Assembly (NCBI RefSeq): GCF_016735685.1
Contig: NZ_JAERRA010000002.1
Location: 186,001-250,000 of the forward strand
Reading direction: 5' to 3'
DNA from: Piscinibacter lacus
GTDB lineage: Bacteria; Pseudomonadota; Gammaproteobacteria; Burkholderiales; Burkholderiaceae_C
DNA length: 64,000 nt
In this document: positions 39,832 through 51,893 of the stretch, in pieces
How positions within the stretch are numbered: the stretch's first letter is position 1
How the letters are laid out: the number at the start of each line of letters is the position of its first letter
Position numbers and translations under genes: made by a program
Notes under the pieces: model-generated
Told to the model about the DNA's origin: nothing
What the model saw: the letters and a program-made list of their open reading frames with translations, nothing else
Database searches by the model: none

Positions 39832-42267
39832 TCAATGCTTGGTGACGTCGGTCGAGCTTGCGGCGGCCGGGGCAGCCTCCACCGCGGCAGGCTGAACGGG
39901 GGCGGCCGGCTTGACCTCCTCCTCGGGCAGTACTTCGGGCAGGCGCTCAAGCGCGACTTCCAGCACGCGGTCGATCCAGCGCACCGGCACGATCTCAAGG
40001 TGGCCCTTCACGTTCTCGGGGATATCGGCCAGGTCCTTGACGTTCTCTTCCGGGATCATGACGGTCCGGATGCCGCCGCGGTGGGCCGCGAGCAGCTTCT
40101 CCTTGAGGCCGCCGATGGCCGTGATCTCGCCGCGCAGCGTGATCTCGCCCGTCATCGCCACATCGGCCCGCACCGGAATGCCTGTCAGTGCCGAGACAAA
40201 GGCCGTGGCCATCGCGGCGCCGGCGCTGGGACCGTCCTTGGGCGTCGCGCCATCGGGCACGTGGATGTGGATGTCGCGCTTCTCGAAAAGCTCGTCCTTG
40301 ATGCCGAGGCGACGGGCCCGCGAACGGATGACCGTGCGCGCCGCTTCGACCGATTCCTTCATCACATCGCCGAGCGAACCGGTGCGCAGGATGTTGCCCT
40401 TGCCCGGCATGACGGCGGCCTCGATGGTCAGCAGGTCGCCGCCCACCTCGGTCCAGGCCAGGCCGACGACCTGACCGACCTGGTTCTGCTTCTCGGCCCG
40501 GCCGAAGTCGTACTTGCGCACGCCCAGGTAGTCCGACAAGGCCGCCTCGTCGACCCGCACCTGGGGCGCGACCGACTTCAGCGAAAGAGCCTTGACGACC
40601 TTGCGGCAGATCTTGCCGATCTCGCGTTCGAGCGAGCGCACGCCGGCTTCCCGGGTGTAGTAGCGCACCACGTCGCGCAGCGCACCTTCAGTGACGAGCA
40701 GTTCCTCGTCCTTCAGTCCGTTGTTCTTGAACTGCTTGGGCAGCAGGTACTTCTGCGCGATGTTGAGCTTCTCGTCCTCGGTGTAGCCCGACAGGCGGAT
40801 GACCTCCATGCGGTCCAGCAGGGCCGGCGGAATGTTCAGGCTGTTCGAGGTGGCGACGAACATCACGTCGGAGAGGTCGAAATCGACCTCGACGTAGTGG
40901 TCGCCGAAGGTGTGGTTCTGCTCGGGGTCCAGCACCTCCAGCAGCGCGGACGAGGGGTCGCCGCGGAAGTCCATGCCGAGCTTGTCGATCTCGTCGAGCA
41001 GGAAGAGCGGATTGCGCACGCCAACCTTGCCGAGGTTCTGCAGCACCTTGCCCGGCATGGAGCCGATGTAGGTGCGGCGGTGACCACGGATCTCGGCCTC
41101 GTCGCGCACGCCGCCCAGGGCCATGCGGATGAACTTGCGGCCGGTGGCGCGGGCCACGCTCTGGCCCAGCGAGGTCTTGCCGACGCCCGGGGGGCCGACC
41201 AGGCAGAGGATGGGCGCCTTGACCTTGTCGACACGGGTCTGCACCGCAAGGTATTCGAGGATGCGGTCCTTGACCTTGTCCAGGCCGTAGTGGTCCTGGT
41301 TCAGCACGTCCTCGGCCAGGGCCAGATCGTGCTTGATCTTGGTCTTCTTGGCCCAGGGCAGGTTGACCAGGGTGTCGATGTAGTTGCGCACGACCGTGGC
41401 CTCGGCCGACATCGGTGACATCAGCTTGAGCTTCTTCAGCTCGGTCTCGGCCTTCTTTCGCGCGTCCTTGGGCATGCGCGCGGCGATGATCTTCTTCTCG
41501 AGCTCCTCGAGATCCGCGCCTTCCTCGCCCTCGCCCAGTTCCTTCTGGATGGCCTTGACCTGCTCGTTGAGGTAGTACTCGCGCTGGCTCTTCTCCATCT
41601 GCCGCTTCACGCGGCCGCGAATGCGCTTCTCGACCTGCAGGATGTCGACCTCATGCTCCAGCAGTTCGAGCAGCTTCTCCAGGCGCGCGGAGACGCTCAG
41701 CAGATCGAGCACGGCCTGCTTGTTCTCCAGCTTCAGCGGCAGGTGGGCGGCGATGGTGTCGGCCAGGCGGCCGGCGTCATCGATGCCTGCGATCGAGCTG
41801 AGGATCTCGGGCGGGATCTTCTTGTTGAGCTTGACGTACTGGTCGAACTGCTGCGTGACGGCGCGGCGCAGGGCCTCGACCTCGGGCGAGGTCGCGACAT
41901 CCGGCGGCACCGGCGCGACCTGGGCGATGAAATGCTCGCCGTTGTCCTCGATCTTCAGCGTGTTCGCGCGCTGCGCGCCCTCGACGAGCACCTTCACCGT
42001 GCCGTCGGGCAGCTTGAGCATCTGCAGGATGCTGGAGACGCAGCCGACATCGAACATGTCGTCGGCCTTGGGCTCGTCCTTGCCGGCGGCCTTCTGGGCC
42101 ACCAGCATGATCTGCCGGCCGGCCTCCATCGCGGCCTCGAGGGCCTTGATCGACTTCGGCCGTCCGACGAAGAGCGGAATGACCATGTGGGGGAAGACCA
42201 CCACATCGCGCAGCGGCAGCAAGGGCAGCGTGATCGCGTCGGGCGGGAGGATGGGTTGACCGGACAT
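39832..42267 (-). CDS. lon: ATP-dependent protease Lon
   Basis: An 811-residue AAA+ serine protease that degrades misfolded and regulatory proteins. The N-terminal substrate domain begins [23 protein letters not shown]. The Walker A motif is GPPGVGKTS and the Walker B region [10 protein letters not shown]. The catalytic Ser681 lies in [13 protein letters not shown], with the dyad Lys in [14 protein letters not shown] about 43 residues later. The C-terminus carries an Ala/Pro-rich tail of about 30 residues. It is separated by 172 bases from clpX, which lies upstream on the same strand. Confidence 0.98.
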   Translation of the reverse strand: MSGQPILPPDAITLPLLPLRDVVVFPHMVIPLFVGRPKSIKALEAAMEAGRQIMLVAQKAAGKDEPKADDMFDVGCVSSILQMLKLPDGTVKVLVEGAQRANTLKIEDNGEHFIAQVAPVPPDVATSPEVEALRRAVTQQFDQYVKLNKKIPPEILSSIAGIDDAGRLADTIAAHLPLKLENKQAVLDLLSVSARLEKLLELLEHEVDILQVEKRIRGRVKRQMEKSQREYYLNEQVKAIQKELGEGEEGADLEELEKKIIAARMPKDARKKAETELKKLKLMSPMSAEATVVRNYIDTLVNLPWAKKTKIKHDLALAEDVLNQDHYGLDKVKDRILEYLAVQTRVDKVKAPILCLVGPPGVGKTSLGQSVARATGRKFIRMALGGVRDEAEIRGHRRTYIGSMPGKVLQNLGKVGVRNPLFLLDEIDKLGMDFRGDPSSALLEVLDPEQNHTFGDHYVEVDFDLSDVMFVATSNSLNIPPALLDRMEVIRLSGYTEDEKLNIAQKYLLPKQFKNNGLKDEELLVTEGALRDVVRYYTREAGVRSLEREIGKICRKVVKALSLKSVAPQVRVDEAALSDYLGVRKYDFGRAEKQNQVGQVVGLAWTEVGGDLLTIEAAVMPGKGNILRTGSLGDVMKESVEAARTVIRSRARRLGIKDELFEKRDIHIHVPDGATPKDGPSAGAAMATAFVSALTGIPVRADVAMTGEITLRGEITAIGGLKEKLLAAHRGGIRTVMIPEENVKDLADIPENVKGHLEIVPVRWIDRVLEVALERLPEVLPEEEVKPAAPVQPAAVEAAPAAASSTDVTKH

Positions 42268-42439
42268 GGAAGGCCTTTCGTGCTCAGGCTGCTCAGTTGC
42301 GGCCGGAGCGGGAAATCACAAGGCCCGCACGGGGGCGGGAGACCTGTTTCGCCTGCGACATGCGGGCAGGCGGGTCGACATTTCGGGGTGGCTCATGCGC
42401 TGAGATGCGGGCAGGCTCATCGTTCCCTGCCCCGCGGTC
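42268..42439. other. clpX-lon intergenic region with a 12-base direct repeat
   Basis: ATGCGGGCAGGC occurs at 42360-42371 and again at 42405-42416. I see no T-tailed terminator after clpX and no clear heat-shock (sigma-32) promoter for lon, although one would be expected here. Confidence 0.4.
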
Positions 42440-43714
<1,275 letters not shown>

Positions 43715-43764
43715 GGAGTGCTGCGCTTTCCGCTTGACGATCTTGTCGGGACGATGATAAGCCA

Positions 43765-43799
43765 AAGAAAAAAGGGCCCTTCCTCGCGGAAAAGACCCT
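43765..43799 (-). terminator. attenuating terminator between clpP and clpX
   Basis: On the minus strand an 11-pair stem with one bulge and several G-T pairs (43786-43799 with 43773-43783) is closed by a GCGA tetraloop and followed by TTTTTTCTTT. It lies 49 bases past the clpP stop and 51 ahead of clpX, so only part of the clpP transcripts should read into clpX. Confidence 0.65.
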
Positions 43800-43847
43800 T
43801 CCTCAGGCCGCTTCCGGGCTTCGCGGCCGGCGCGAAATCCGGCGTGC

Positions 43848-44459
43848 TCAGCCGCCGCGCTGGGCGATGACCTGGTCGATCAGGCCGTAGTCCTTGGCCT
43901 CGGCGGCGGACATGAAGTAGTCGCGCTCGGTGTCGGCGACGATCTTGTCGTAGGTCTGGCCCGTGCGCTCGGCGAGGATCTCGTTGAGCTTCTCCTTGAG
44001 GCGCAGGATCTCGCGCGCCTGGATCTGGATGTCGGTGGCCTGGCCCTGCGCGCCGCCGAGCGGCTGGTGGATCATCACGCGCGAGTTCGGCAGCGCGAAG
44101 CGCTTGCCCTTGGCGCCGGCGGACAGCAGGAAGGCGCCCATGCTGGCGGCCATGCCCATGCACAGCGTCGAGACATCGGGCTTGATGAAGTTCATCGTGT
44201 CGAAGATCGACAGGCCCGCGCTGACGCTGCCGCCCGGCGAGTTGATGTAGAGCGAGATGTCCTTGTCGGGGTTCTCGCTCTCCAAGAAGAGCAGTTGCGC
44301 GACGACGAGGTTGGCCGTCTGGTCGTTGACCGGACCGACCAAGAAGACCACCCGTTCGCGCAGCAGGCGCGAGTAGATGTCGTAGGCCCGCTCGCCGCGG
44401 CCCGATTGCTCGATGACGATGGGCACCATGCCCAGGTTCTGCGTGTCCAGCGCGCTCAT
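43848..44459 (-). CDS. clpP: ATP-dependent Clp protease proteolytic subunit
   Basis: A 203-residue serine protease that forms the tetradecameric barrel. The catalytic triad is Ser106 (GMAASMGAF), His131 (VMIHQPLGG) and Asp180 (DTERDYFM). The propeptide is short and the mature start is near MVPIVIEQ. The ATG at 44459 gives the normal family length; an upstream in-frame Met is not needed. It is 149 bases downstream of tig on the same strand. Confidence 0.98.
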   Translation of the reverse strand: MSALDTQNLGMVPIVIEQSGRGERAYDIYSRLLRERVVFLVGPVNDQTANLVVAQLLFLESENPDKDISLYINSPGGSVSAGLSIFDTMNFIKPDVSTLCMGMAASMGAFLLSAGAKGKRFALPNSRVMIHQPLGGAQGQATDIQIQAREILRLKEKLNEILAERTGQTYDKIVADTERDYFMSAAEAKDYGLIDQVIAQRGG

Positions 44460-44608
44460 GGCACTCCTGCGGAAAAGATGTTGGGGCATTATGGGCCGGC
44501 CCCGGAAGCCCGCCGGCCCCTGGGCCTGGGCCGCAACGACAAGGGGCGCGGCCTTGCGGCACGCGCCCCTGCTTGGGGATGCGGGCCCGAGGGCCCAGCA
44601 CCGCGGCC

Positions 44609-45925
44609 TCAGGCCGGTTGCTGCATCAGGGCTTCGAAGGGCACGGCCTCATCGCTGACCTTGGCCTGCGCATGCAGATGGCTCAGGACATTGTTCTCGA
44701 TGACCAAGGCCTCGACCTCGGCCATGCGGCCGCGGTCGCTCATGTACCAGCGGATCACTTCCTCGGGCCGCTCGTAGCTCTGGGCGATCTCTTCGATGTG
44801 GCTGCGAATTTGGTCCGGCGTGGCCTGCAGGTTGTTGCGCTTGACCAGCTCGGCCACCATCAGGCCCAGGCGCACGCGACGCTCGGCCTGCGGCTGGAAG
44901 ACCTCGGCCGGGATGCCGGCCTTGGCCGCATCCTTCACGCCGCGTTCCTTCAGGTCCGCCAGCGCGGCCTGGGTCATGCGCTCGATCTCATTGGCCACCA
45001 GGGCCTGCGGCAGGTCGAAGCTCGACGCGCTCAGCAGGGCCTCGAAGGCCGCCGACTTGTTGCGGCTGGCCAGGCGGGCCTTGATCTCGCGCTCCAGGTT
45101 CTTGCGGATGTCGCCGCGCAGCGAATCGATGCTGCCATCGGCCACGCCGAGCGACTTCACGAAGTCCTCGGTGATCTCCGGCAGTTGCTGGGCCTCGATC
45201 TTCTTGACGGTCACGAGGAAGTCGGCTTCCTTGCCGGCCACGTCCTTGCCGTGGTAGTCCTCGGGGAAGGTCAGCGGGAAGGTCTTGCTCTCGCCGACCT
45301 TCATGCCGCGCACGGCATCCTCGAAGCTCGGCAGCATGCGGCCTTCGCCCAGCAGGAACTGGAAGCCTTCGGCACTGCCGCCCGGGAAGCCCACGCCGTC
45401 GACCTTGCCCTCGAAGTCGATGGTCACGCGGTCGTCGTCGACGGCCACCTCGCCCTCGGCGCGCTCGTCAAAGCTGCGGCGCTGCTTGCGCAGGATCTCG
45501 ACGGTGCGATCGATCGCGGCCTCGTCGATCTCGCTGCTGGCGCGGCTCACTTGCACCGTGCTCAGGTCCTCGATCTGGACTTCCGGATAGACCTCGAAGA
45601 CCGCGTCGAAAACGATCTGGCCTTCCGGCGCCTCGCCTTCCTTCTCGCTGATGCGCGGCGCACCGGCCACGCGGAGCTGGGCTTCGCTGGCCGCCCGGGC
45701 GAAGGCCTCGCCGACCTTGTCGTTGACGACTTCGTACTGCACGGACATGCCGTAGCGCTGCGCAACCACCGACATCGGCACCTTGCCGGGGCGGAAGCCG
45801 TCGGCCTTGACGGTGCGGGCCATGCGCTTGAGACGCTGCTCCACCTCGGTGCTGATGTCCTGCGCCGACAGCGACAGCGTGATGCGCCGTTCCAGCTTGT
45901 CGAGGGTCTCCACGGTGACGGCCAT
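44609..45925 (-). CDS. tig: trigger factor (ribosome-associated chaperone and peptidyl-prolyl isomerase)
   Basis: A 438-residue chaperone that meets nascent chains at the ribosome exit. The ribosome-binding signature GFRPGKVP is present near residue 45 in the N-terminal domain. The FKBP-type isomerase domain (about 160-245) has [11 protein letters not shown] and [17 protein letters not shown] helical C-terminal domain follows. The ATG at 45925 lies 34 bases after the 3' end of tRNA-Leu, so the tRNA may share its transcript. Confidence 0.97.
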   Translation of the reverse strand: MAVTVETLDKLERRITLSLSAQDISTEVEQRLKRMARTVKADGFRPGKVPMSVVAQRYGMSVQYEVVNDKVGEAFARAASEAQLRVAGAPRISEKEGEAPEGQIVFDAVFEVYPEVQIEDLSTVQVSRASSEIDEAAIDRTVEILRKQRRSFDERAEGEVAVDDDRVTIDFEGKVDGVGFPGGSAEGFQFLLGEGRMLPSFEDAVRGMKVGESKTFPLTFPEDYHGKDVAGKEADFLVTVKKIEAQQLPEITEDFVKSLGVADGSIDSLRGDIRKNLEREIKARLASRNKSAAFEALLSASSFDLPQALVANEIERMTQAALADLKERGVKDAAKAGIPAEVFQPQAERRVRLGLMVAELVKRNNLQATPDQIRSHIEEIAQSYERPEEVIRWYMSDRGRMAEVEALVIENNVLSHLHAQAKVSDEAVPFEALMQQPA

Positions 45926-45958
45926 GTTCTCTTGCTCTGTAGTGTTGATTTGCGGTGG

Positions 45959-46045
45959 TGGTGCGCGGGGCGGGACTCGAACCCGCACACCCTTGCAGGC
46001 GTCAGGACCTAAACCTGGTGCGTCTACCAATTTCGCCACCCGCGC
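45959..46045 (-). tRNA. tRNA-Leu (anticodon TAG)
   Basis: An 87-base class II tRNA on the minus strand with acceptor GCGCGGG/CCCGCGC, D arm TGGCGAAATTGGTAGACGC, anticodon loop TTTAGGT, a long variable arm, T loop GTTCGAGTC, discriminator A and encoded CCA. It directly precedes tig. Confidence 0.96.
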
Positions 46046-46251
46046 GCGGGGCCAGGGGTGGCCCAGCGGTCACCGCCTTGTGTCGCCGGTCGGAAGCCTC
46101 GGGCACACGCTGGGGCGTTGCCGGGATTTCCGACCGCCTCGAGGCTGCTGCGCACGGCGGTTCTGACCGGGGGCGGATTCTAGCCTCGGCTCCGAAGCCG
46201 TCCGCGGCTGGGCGCCAAGCCCGTTTCGCGGGCCGGTCAGAATCGCTGGCC

Positions 46252-47124
46252 ATGCCGCCCGATGCCCCTGCGCCCCCCGCCCTCTCGTCGCGGGCTCCCG
46301 CGGTCGAGCACCCCGAGAACTTCCCCGTCGCGTCCTGGCTGTGCCCGCCCGCGCTGCGGCCGACGGTGCGGGCGATCTACCACTACGCCCGCACGGCCGA
46401 CGACCTGGCCGACGAGGGCACGGCACCGGCCGCCGAACGGCTGGCCGACCTGGCCGCCTACCGCCAGGCCCTTCGGCTGGCGATGCAGGGCCGGGTGGCT
46501 GCGGATGGCCCATGGGCTGCTGTCTTCGGCCCGCTGGCCGCTGCGATCGCGCAGCACGGCCTGCCGCAGCCCTGGCTGGAGGCCCTGCTCGACGCCTTCG
46601 AGCAGGATGTGCACGGCGCGCCCCATCCCGACCGCGCGGCCCTGCTGGCCTATTGCGCGAATTCGGCCAACCCGGTCGGGCGCCTGCTGCTGCATCTGGT
46701 CGGCCGGGGCGACGACCCGCAGGCCTGCGCCGAATCCGATGCGATCTGCACCGCCTTGCAGCTCATCAACTTCTGGCAGGACCTGCGGGTGGATCTGCCG
46801 CGCGGCCGGCTCTACCTGCCGCTGGCCGACTGCGCCGCACACGGCCTGGACCCGGCCGGCCTGCTTGCCGGCCAGGCGCCACCCGGTCTGCCGCGCCTGG
46901 TGGCCGAGCTGGCCGCCTGGGCCCGCAGCCTGATGCTGCAGGGCGCCGGCCTGCCGCGCCGCCTGCCGGGCCGCTTCGCCTGGGAGATGCGGGCCGTCGT
47001 GCAGGGCGGGCTGATGGTGCTCGACCGCCTGGCTGCGCAGGGCCACGACGCGCTGCGCCAGCGCCCGGTGCTGCGGCGGCGGGACAGGCTGCGGCTCGTC
47101 GGCCGCGTGCTGACGATGCGCTGA
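46252..47124 (+). CDS. hpnC: hydroxysqualene synthase HpnC
   Basis: A 290-residue squalene/phytoene-synthase-fold protein. ENFPVASWLCP opens the domain; the first Asp-rich motif is YHYARTADDLADE and the second region reads NFWQDLRVDLPRGRLYLP. In the HpnCDE pathway HpnC converts presqualene diphosphate to hydroxysqualene. It starts the three-gene set; the gap to hpnD is 73 bases. The ATG at 46252 fits the family start after a short Pro/Ala head. Confidence 0.92.
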   Translation: MPPDAPAPPALSSRAPAVEHPENFPVASWLCPPALRPTVRAIYHYARTADDLADEGTAPAAERLADLAAYRQALRLAMQGRVAADGPWAAVFGPLAAAIAQHGLPQPWLEALLDAFEQDVHGAPHPDRAALLAYCANSANPVGRLLLHLVGRGDDPQACAESDAICTALQLINFWQDLRVDLPRGRLYLPLADCAAHGLDPAGLLAGQAPPGLPRLVAELAAWARSLMLQGAGLPRRLPGRFAWEMRAVVQGGLMVLDRLAAQGHDALRQRPVLRRRDRLRLVGRVLTMR

Positions 47125-47197
47125 AGGCCGACGGGGCGCGATGGGAGAATCCGCGCCGCCCCGGACCGCCCCCGTCCGCCCTCCGTCCCGGCCCCTC

Positions 47198-48061
47198 ATG
47201 ACGCCCGAACAGTACGTGCAGGACAAGGCCGCGCGCAGCGGCTCGAGCTTCTACTACGCCTTTCTCTTCCTGCCCCCGGCCCGGCGGGCGGCGATCACGG
47301 CCTTCTACGCCTTCTGCCGCGAGGTGGACGACGTCGTCGATGAAGTGGCCGACCCGGGCCTGGCCGCGACCAAGCTGGCCTGGTGGCGGCAAGAGCTGGC
47401 GCGCGCCTACGCCGGCCAGCCGCAGCACCCGGTGCTGAAGGCGCTGATGCCGCATGCAGCGGCGTTCAACATCCGGGCCGATCAGCTCGCGCTGATCATC
47501 GACGGCTGCGAGATGGACCTGCGCCAGAACCGCGTGCTCGACGAGGCCGGGCTGTTCCAGTACTGCCACCTGGTGGCCGGCGTGGTCGGCGAGGTCTCGG
47601 CCAGCATCTTCGGCTGCATCGACGGCCAGCCGCTGGGCGAGGCCACCCGCGCCTATGCGCACCGCCTGGGCCGGGCCCTGCAACTGACCAACATCCTGCG
47701 CGATGTCGGCGAGGACGCGCGGCGCGGACGCATCTACCTGCCCGTCAACGAGCTGCAGCGCTTCGAGGTGAAGGCGCATGAACTGCTCAAGCGCGAGGCG
47801 CCCTGGGGCTACAGCGAGCGCTTCCAGGCCCTGATGCGCTTCCAGGCCGCCCGCGCCCAGGCCTGCTACGACGAGGCCCTGGCCCTGCTGCCCGCCGGGG
47901 AGCGCCATGCCCAGCGGCCCGGCCTGATGATGGCGGCGATCTACCGCCGCTTGCTCGGCGAGATCGAGCGCGGCGGCTTCCAGGTGCTGCATCAGCGCAT
48001 CGCGCTGACCCCGCTGCGCAAGCTGTGGATCGCCTGGCGGACCCACCGCCAGACGCGCTGA
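47198..48061 (+). CDS. hpnD: presqualene diphosphate synthase HpnD
   Basis: A 287-residue head-to-head prenyl synthase joining two farnesyl diphosphates into presqualene diphosphate. It begins TPEQYVQDKAARSGSSFYYAFLFLP. The Asp-rich motifs are FCREVDDVVDE and NILRDVGEDARRGRIYLP. The ATG at 47198 fits the family. Only 5 bases separate its stop from hpnE, which indicates coupled translation. Confidence 0.95.
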   Translation: MTPEQYVQDKAARSGSSFYYAFLFLPPARRAAITAFYAFCREVDDVVDEVADPGLAATKLAWWRQELARAYAGQPQHPVLKALMPHAAAFNIRADQLALIIDGCEMDLRQNRVLDEAGLFQYCHLVAGVVGEVSASIFGCIDGQPLGEATRAYAHRLGRALQLTNILRDVGEDARRGRIYLPVNELQRFEVKAHELLKREAPWGYSERFQALMRFQAARAQACYDEALALLPAGERHAQRPGLMMAAIYRRLLGEIERGGFQVLHQRIALTPLRKLWIAWRTHRQTR

Positions 48062-48066
48062 GCGCG

Positions 48067-49431
48067 ATGCGCCACCTGGCGGTCATCGGCGCCGGCTGGG
48101 CCGGGCTGGCCGCGGCGGTGCAGGCGCGCCAGGCGGGCGGCTCGGTGCAGATCTTCGAGATGGCCGGCCAGGCCGGCGGCCGGGCCCGCCGCCTGCCCGA
48201 CACGGTTGCCGGCGCCGCGCCGGGCCGCCTGGCCCTGGACAACGGCCAGCACCTGCTGATCGGCGCCTACAGCGAGACCCTGGGGCTGATGGCCGAGCTG
48301 GGAGTGGACGTCCAGCGCGCCCTGCTGCGCCTGCCGCTGCGCGCACTCGACCCCCAGGGCCACGGCCTGGCGCTGCCGCCCGGTGGCGGCCGGCTGGCCC
48401 TGCTGCGCGGCGTGCTGGGCGCGCGCGGCTGGTCCTGGCGCGACCGCCTGGCCCTGCTGCGCGCCAGCGCTGGCTGGGCGCTGCGGGGCTTCATGCTGAA
48501 GCGCGATTGCAGCGTGGCCGAACTCGTCCGCGGCCTACCGGCCAGCCTGCGGCAGGGCTTGATCGATCCGCTGTGCATCGCCGCCCTGAACACCGCGCCG
48601 GACGAGGCCAGCGCGCAGATCTTTCTGCGCGTGCTGAAGGACGCGCTCTTCGGCCCGGCCGGCAGCAGCGACCTGCTGCTGCCGCGCGAGGACCTGGGCG
48701 CCCTGCTGCCCGATCCAGCAGCCGCCTGGCTGGCCGCCCAGGCTCAGACGCTGAGCCTGGGCCAACGGGTGCAGGCCCTGCATCCGCAGCCCGACGGCAC
48801 CTGGCAGCTCGAAGTCCAGGGGGCGCAGGGCCTGCGCCAGCGGCATGGGGCCGATGCGGTGGTGCTGGCCTGCCCGCCGGGCGAGGCCGCACGCTTGATC
48901 GCGCCGCTGCGACCGGACTGGGCGGCGCAGGCCGCCGCGCTGCAGCACCGGGCCATCGTCACCGTGCTGGTCGCGACCGAGGGCGAGCGCCTGGGCGAGC
49001 CCTTGCTGATGCTGCGCGACAGCCCCAGCCAGCCCGGGCAGTGGATCTTCGACCTGGGCCGCTTGCGCGACCCGGTGCAGGCTCCGGGCGCAAGCGGCCT
49101 GTGGGCCGTCGTCGTCAGCGCGGCCGAGTCCTGGCTGCCGGGCGGCCTGCCGCGCTGCGGCCAGGCCGTGCTCGACCAGCTCGCCGCCCAGGCCGGCCCG
49201 CTGCTGCCGCCCGCCGACCCGGCACGGCCGCGGCGCGTGCTGCGCGTGCTGGCCGAGAAGCGCGCGACCTTCGCCGCCACGGCCGGGCTGGAACGGCCCG
49301 GGGCACGCATCCTGCAAGGCCTGTGGGCAGCGGGCGACCATGTGGCGGGCCCCTACCCCGCGACGCTCGAAGCCGCGGTGCGCTCGGGCCGGCAGGCGGT
49401 CGAAGGCCTGCTGGCCGAGCTGCATCCCTGA
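48067..49431 (+). CDS. hpnE: hydroxysqualene dehydroxylase HpnE (FAD-dependent amine-oxidase fold)
   Basis: A 454-residue flavoprotein. The FAD-binding motif is [19 protein letters not shown] with the downstream GRARRLPD, and the C-terminal flavin motif is [27 protein letters not shown]. It reduces hydroxysqualene to squalene, the third step of HpnCDE. No squalene-hopene cyclase is in the window, so the final product (hopanoid or other C30 terpenoid) cannot be fixed from this sequence. Confidence 0.93.
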   Translation: MRHLAVIGAGWAGLAAAVQARQAGGSVQIFEMAGQAGGRARRLPDTVAGAAPGRLALDNGQHLLIGAYSETLGLMAELGVDVQRALLRLPLRALDPQGHGLALPPGGGRLALLRGVLGARGWSWRDRLALLRASAGWALRGFMLKRDCSVAELVRGLPASLRQGLIDPLCIAALNTAPDEASAQIFLRVLKDALFGPAGSSDLLLPREDLGALLPDPAAAWLAAQAQTLSLGQRVQALHPQPDGTWQLEVQGAQGLRQRHGADAVVLACPPGEAARLIAPLRPDWAAQAAALQHRAIVTVLVATEGERLGEPLLMLRDSPSQPGQWIFDLGRLRDPVQAPGASGLWAVVVSAAESWLPGGLPRCGQAVLDQLAAQAGPLLPPADPARPRRVLRVLAEKRATFAATAGLERPGARILQGLWAAGDHVAGPYPATLEAAVRSGRQAVEGLLAELHP

Positions 49432-49591
49432 GGCAGGCGAAGCCGCCCGCCCCGGCTGTTTGGCGGCTCGCACGGCCCCGCAGCCCGCCCGCCCGGGCCG
49501 GCGGAACCCTTGTGTCAAAATTTACGGCCCGCAGCCGCATGCCGCGACCTGCGTGGCCTCCGTTTTCCAACGGTCCGAAAGGACGACCTTC

Positions 49592-49921
49592 ATGGCCAGC
49601 GACCTGATCAAGCACGTGTCCGATGCATCGTTCGACAGCGATGTGCTGCAATCCTCGACCCCGGTCCTGGTGGACTTCTGGGCCGAATGGTGCGGCCCCT
49701 GCCGCGCGATCGCGCCCATCCTCGACGAGCTGGCGGGCGACTACGCGGGCCGCCTGACCATCGCCAAGATGAACGTCGACGAGAACCGCACCGTGCCGGC
49801 CAAGTTCGGCATCCGCGGCATCCCCACGGTCATGCTGTTCAAGAACGGCCAGCTTGCCGCGACCAAGGTCGGGGCAATGCCCAAGTCCCAGCTCGTCGGC
49901 TTCGTCGACGGCCACCTATAA
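49592..49921 (+). CDS. trxA: thioredoxin
   Basis: A 109-residue thioredoxin with the active site WCGPC (Cys34, Cys37), the buried Asp in VLVDFWAEW and the cis-Pro in GIPTVMLF. It is the general cytosolic disulfide reductant and should also recycle the ArsC encoded near the right edge. The ATG at 49592 is preceded by AAAGGA. It lies directly ahead of the rho leader, as in E. coli. Confidence 0.97.
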   Translation: MASDLIKHVSDASFDSDVLQSSTPVLVDFWAEWCGPCRAIAPILDELAGDYAGRLTIAKMNVDENRTVPAKFGIRGIPTVMLFKNGQLAATKVGAMPKSQLVGFVDGHL

Positions 49922-49929
49922 TCAAGACA

Positions 49930-49972
49930 CATCGGATGGGTCCGGCTGCTTCCCGGCAGCCCCCATCCGATG
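49930..49972 (+). other. long hairpin at the start of the trxA-rho leader
   Basis: CATCGGATGGG (49930-49940) pairs perfectly with CCCATCCGATG (49962-49972); inside it GCTGC (49945-49949) pairs with GCAGC (49956-49960). It begins 8 bases after the trxA stop and has no T run, so it could mark a trxA mRNA 3' end or part of the rho regulatory leader. Confidence 0.7.
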
Positions 49973-50108
49973 CCGAACAGGCACCCGGGCCGCATCAGCG
50001 TCCGGGCTTCGCCCCCCGAATCTCCCCATCGAGCTGAGCCCGCCGGACTGCATGGTCAGGCCGCGGGTTTTCTCCGCAAGCCGACACCCGCCGGGTGATC
50101 CGGTTTCC

Positions 50109-50125
50109 GGCGGCTCCTTGCCGCC
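50109..50125 (+). other. second hairpin of the rho leader
   Basis: GGCGGC (50109-50114), a five-base loop and GCCGCC (50120-50125), ending 23 bases ahead of the rho start and just before its GAGGG ribosome site (50134-50138). A 42-codon open frame (49970-50098) also lies in the leader, but I have no evidence that it is translated. Confidence 0.6.
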
Positions 50126-50148
50126 CTGCACCGCGAGGGTGCTCCCCC

Positions 50149-51411
<1,263 letters not shown>

Positions 51412-51462
51412 GGCCGCGCGACGCAGGGCGCCGGCCCTTCCGGACGGGCTCCTTGCCCGAGC

Positions 51463-51468
51463 TACAAT
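51463..51468 (+). promoter_or_regulatory. -10-like element TACAAT ahead of rpmE
   Basis: TACAAT matches the sigma-70 -10 consensus at five of six positions and lies 73 bases before the rpmE start, in the 130-base rho-rpmE gap. No good -35 element is at 17 bases. Confidence 0.4.
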
Positions 51469-51541
51469 CTTAGGTTTTCCGCTTCCGGAAAGTGCGTCGC
51501 ATGGTGCGGCGTGGCTGCCGGGCTCAACAGCGAGCTGTGCC

Positions 51542-51808
51542 ATGAAAGACGGTATCCACCCCAACTATCGCGACGTCTGCTTCGTCGACCTGAGCAACGG
51601 TTTCAAGTTCGTCACCCGCTCGACCGTGACGACCCGCGAGACCATCAAGCTCGACGACGGCCGCGAAGTGCCGCTGATGAAGCTGGAAACCACCAGCGAA
51701 TCGCATCCCTTCTACACCGGCACCCAGAAGAGCATCGACTCGCTCGGCGGCCGCGTGGAGAAGTTCCGCACCAAGTTCGCCCGCGCCGGCATCCCCGGCA
51801 AGAAGTGA
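51542..51808 (+). CDS. rpmE2: 50S ribosomal protein L31 type B
   Basis: An 88-residue L31. It begins [16 protein letters not shown] and has the [22 protein letters not shown] core. It lacks the CxxC zinc pair of type A L31, so it is the zinc-independent (C-minus, YkgM-like) form, which some bacteria induce when zinc is short. Here it follows rho, the usual place of the ordinary L31 gene, and has its own terminator, so it is probably the main copy. Confidence 0.95.
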   Translation: MKDGIHPNYRDVCFVDLSNGFKFVTRSTVTTRETIKLDDGREVPLMKLETTSESHPFYTGTQKSIDSLGGRVEKFRTKFARAGIPGKK

Positions 51809-51855
51809 GGCCCGCGACCGGACGCCCCAGCGCACGCCGGTCCGCCCCTTCGATC

Positions 51856-51879
51856 AAGGCAGCCTCGGCTGCCTTTTTT
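51856..51879 (+). terminator. rho-independent terminator after rpmE2
   Basis: AAGGCAGC (51856-51863), a CTCG tetraloop and GCTGCCTT (51868-51875), running into six T (51874-51879). It lies 47 bases past the stop. Confidence 0.9.
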
Positions 51880-51893
51880 CATGCCCCGGCGCG

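Noticed and set aside
42268..42439. Heat-shock sigma-32 promoter for lon
   Set aside because: Looked for CTTGAAA and CCCCAT-type elements at proper spacing and found only partial, unconvincing matches.
49970..50098. A 42-codon open frame in the rho leader, possible rhoL analogue
   Set aside because: No ribosome site and Arg/Pro-rich composition; not supported beyond position.
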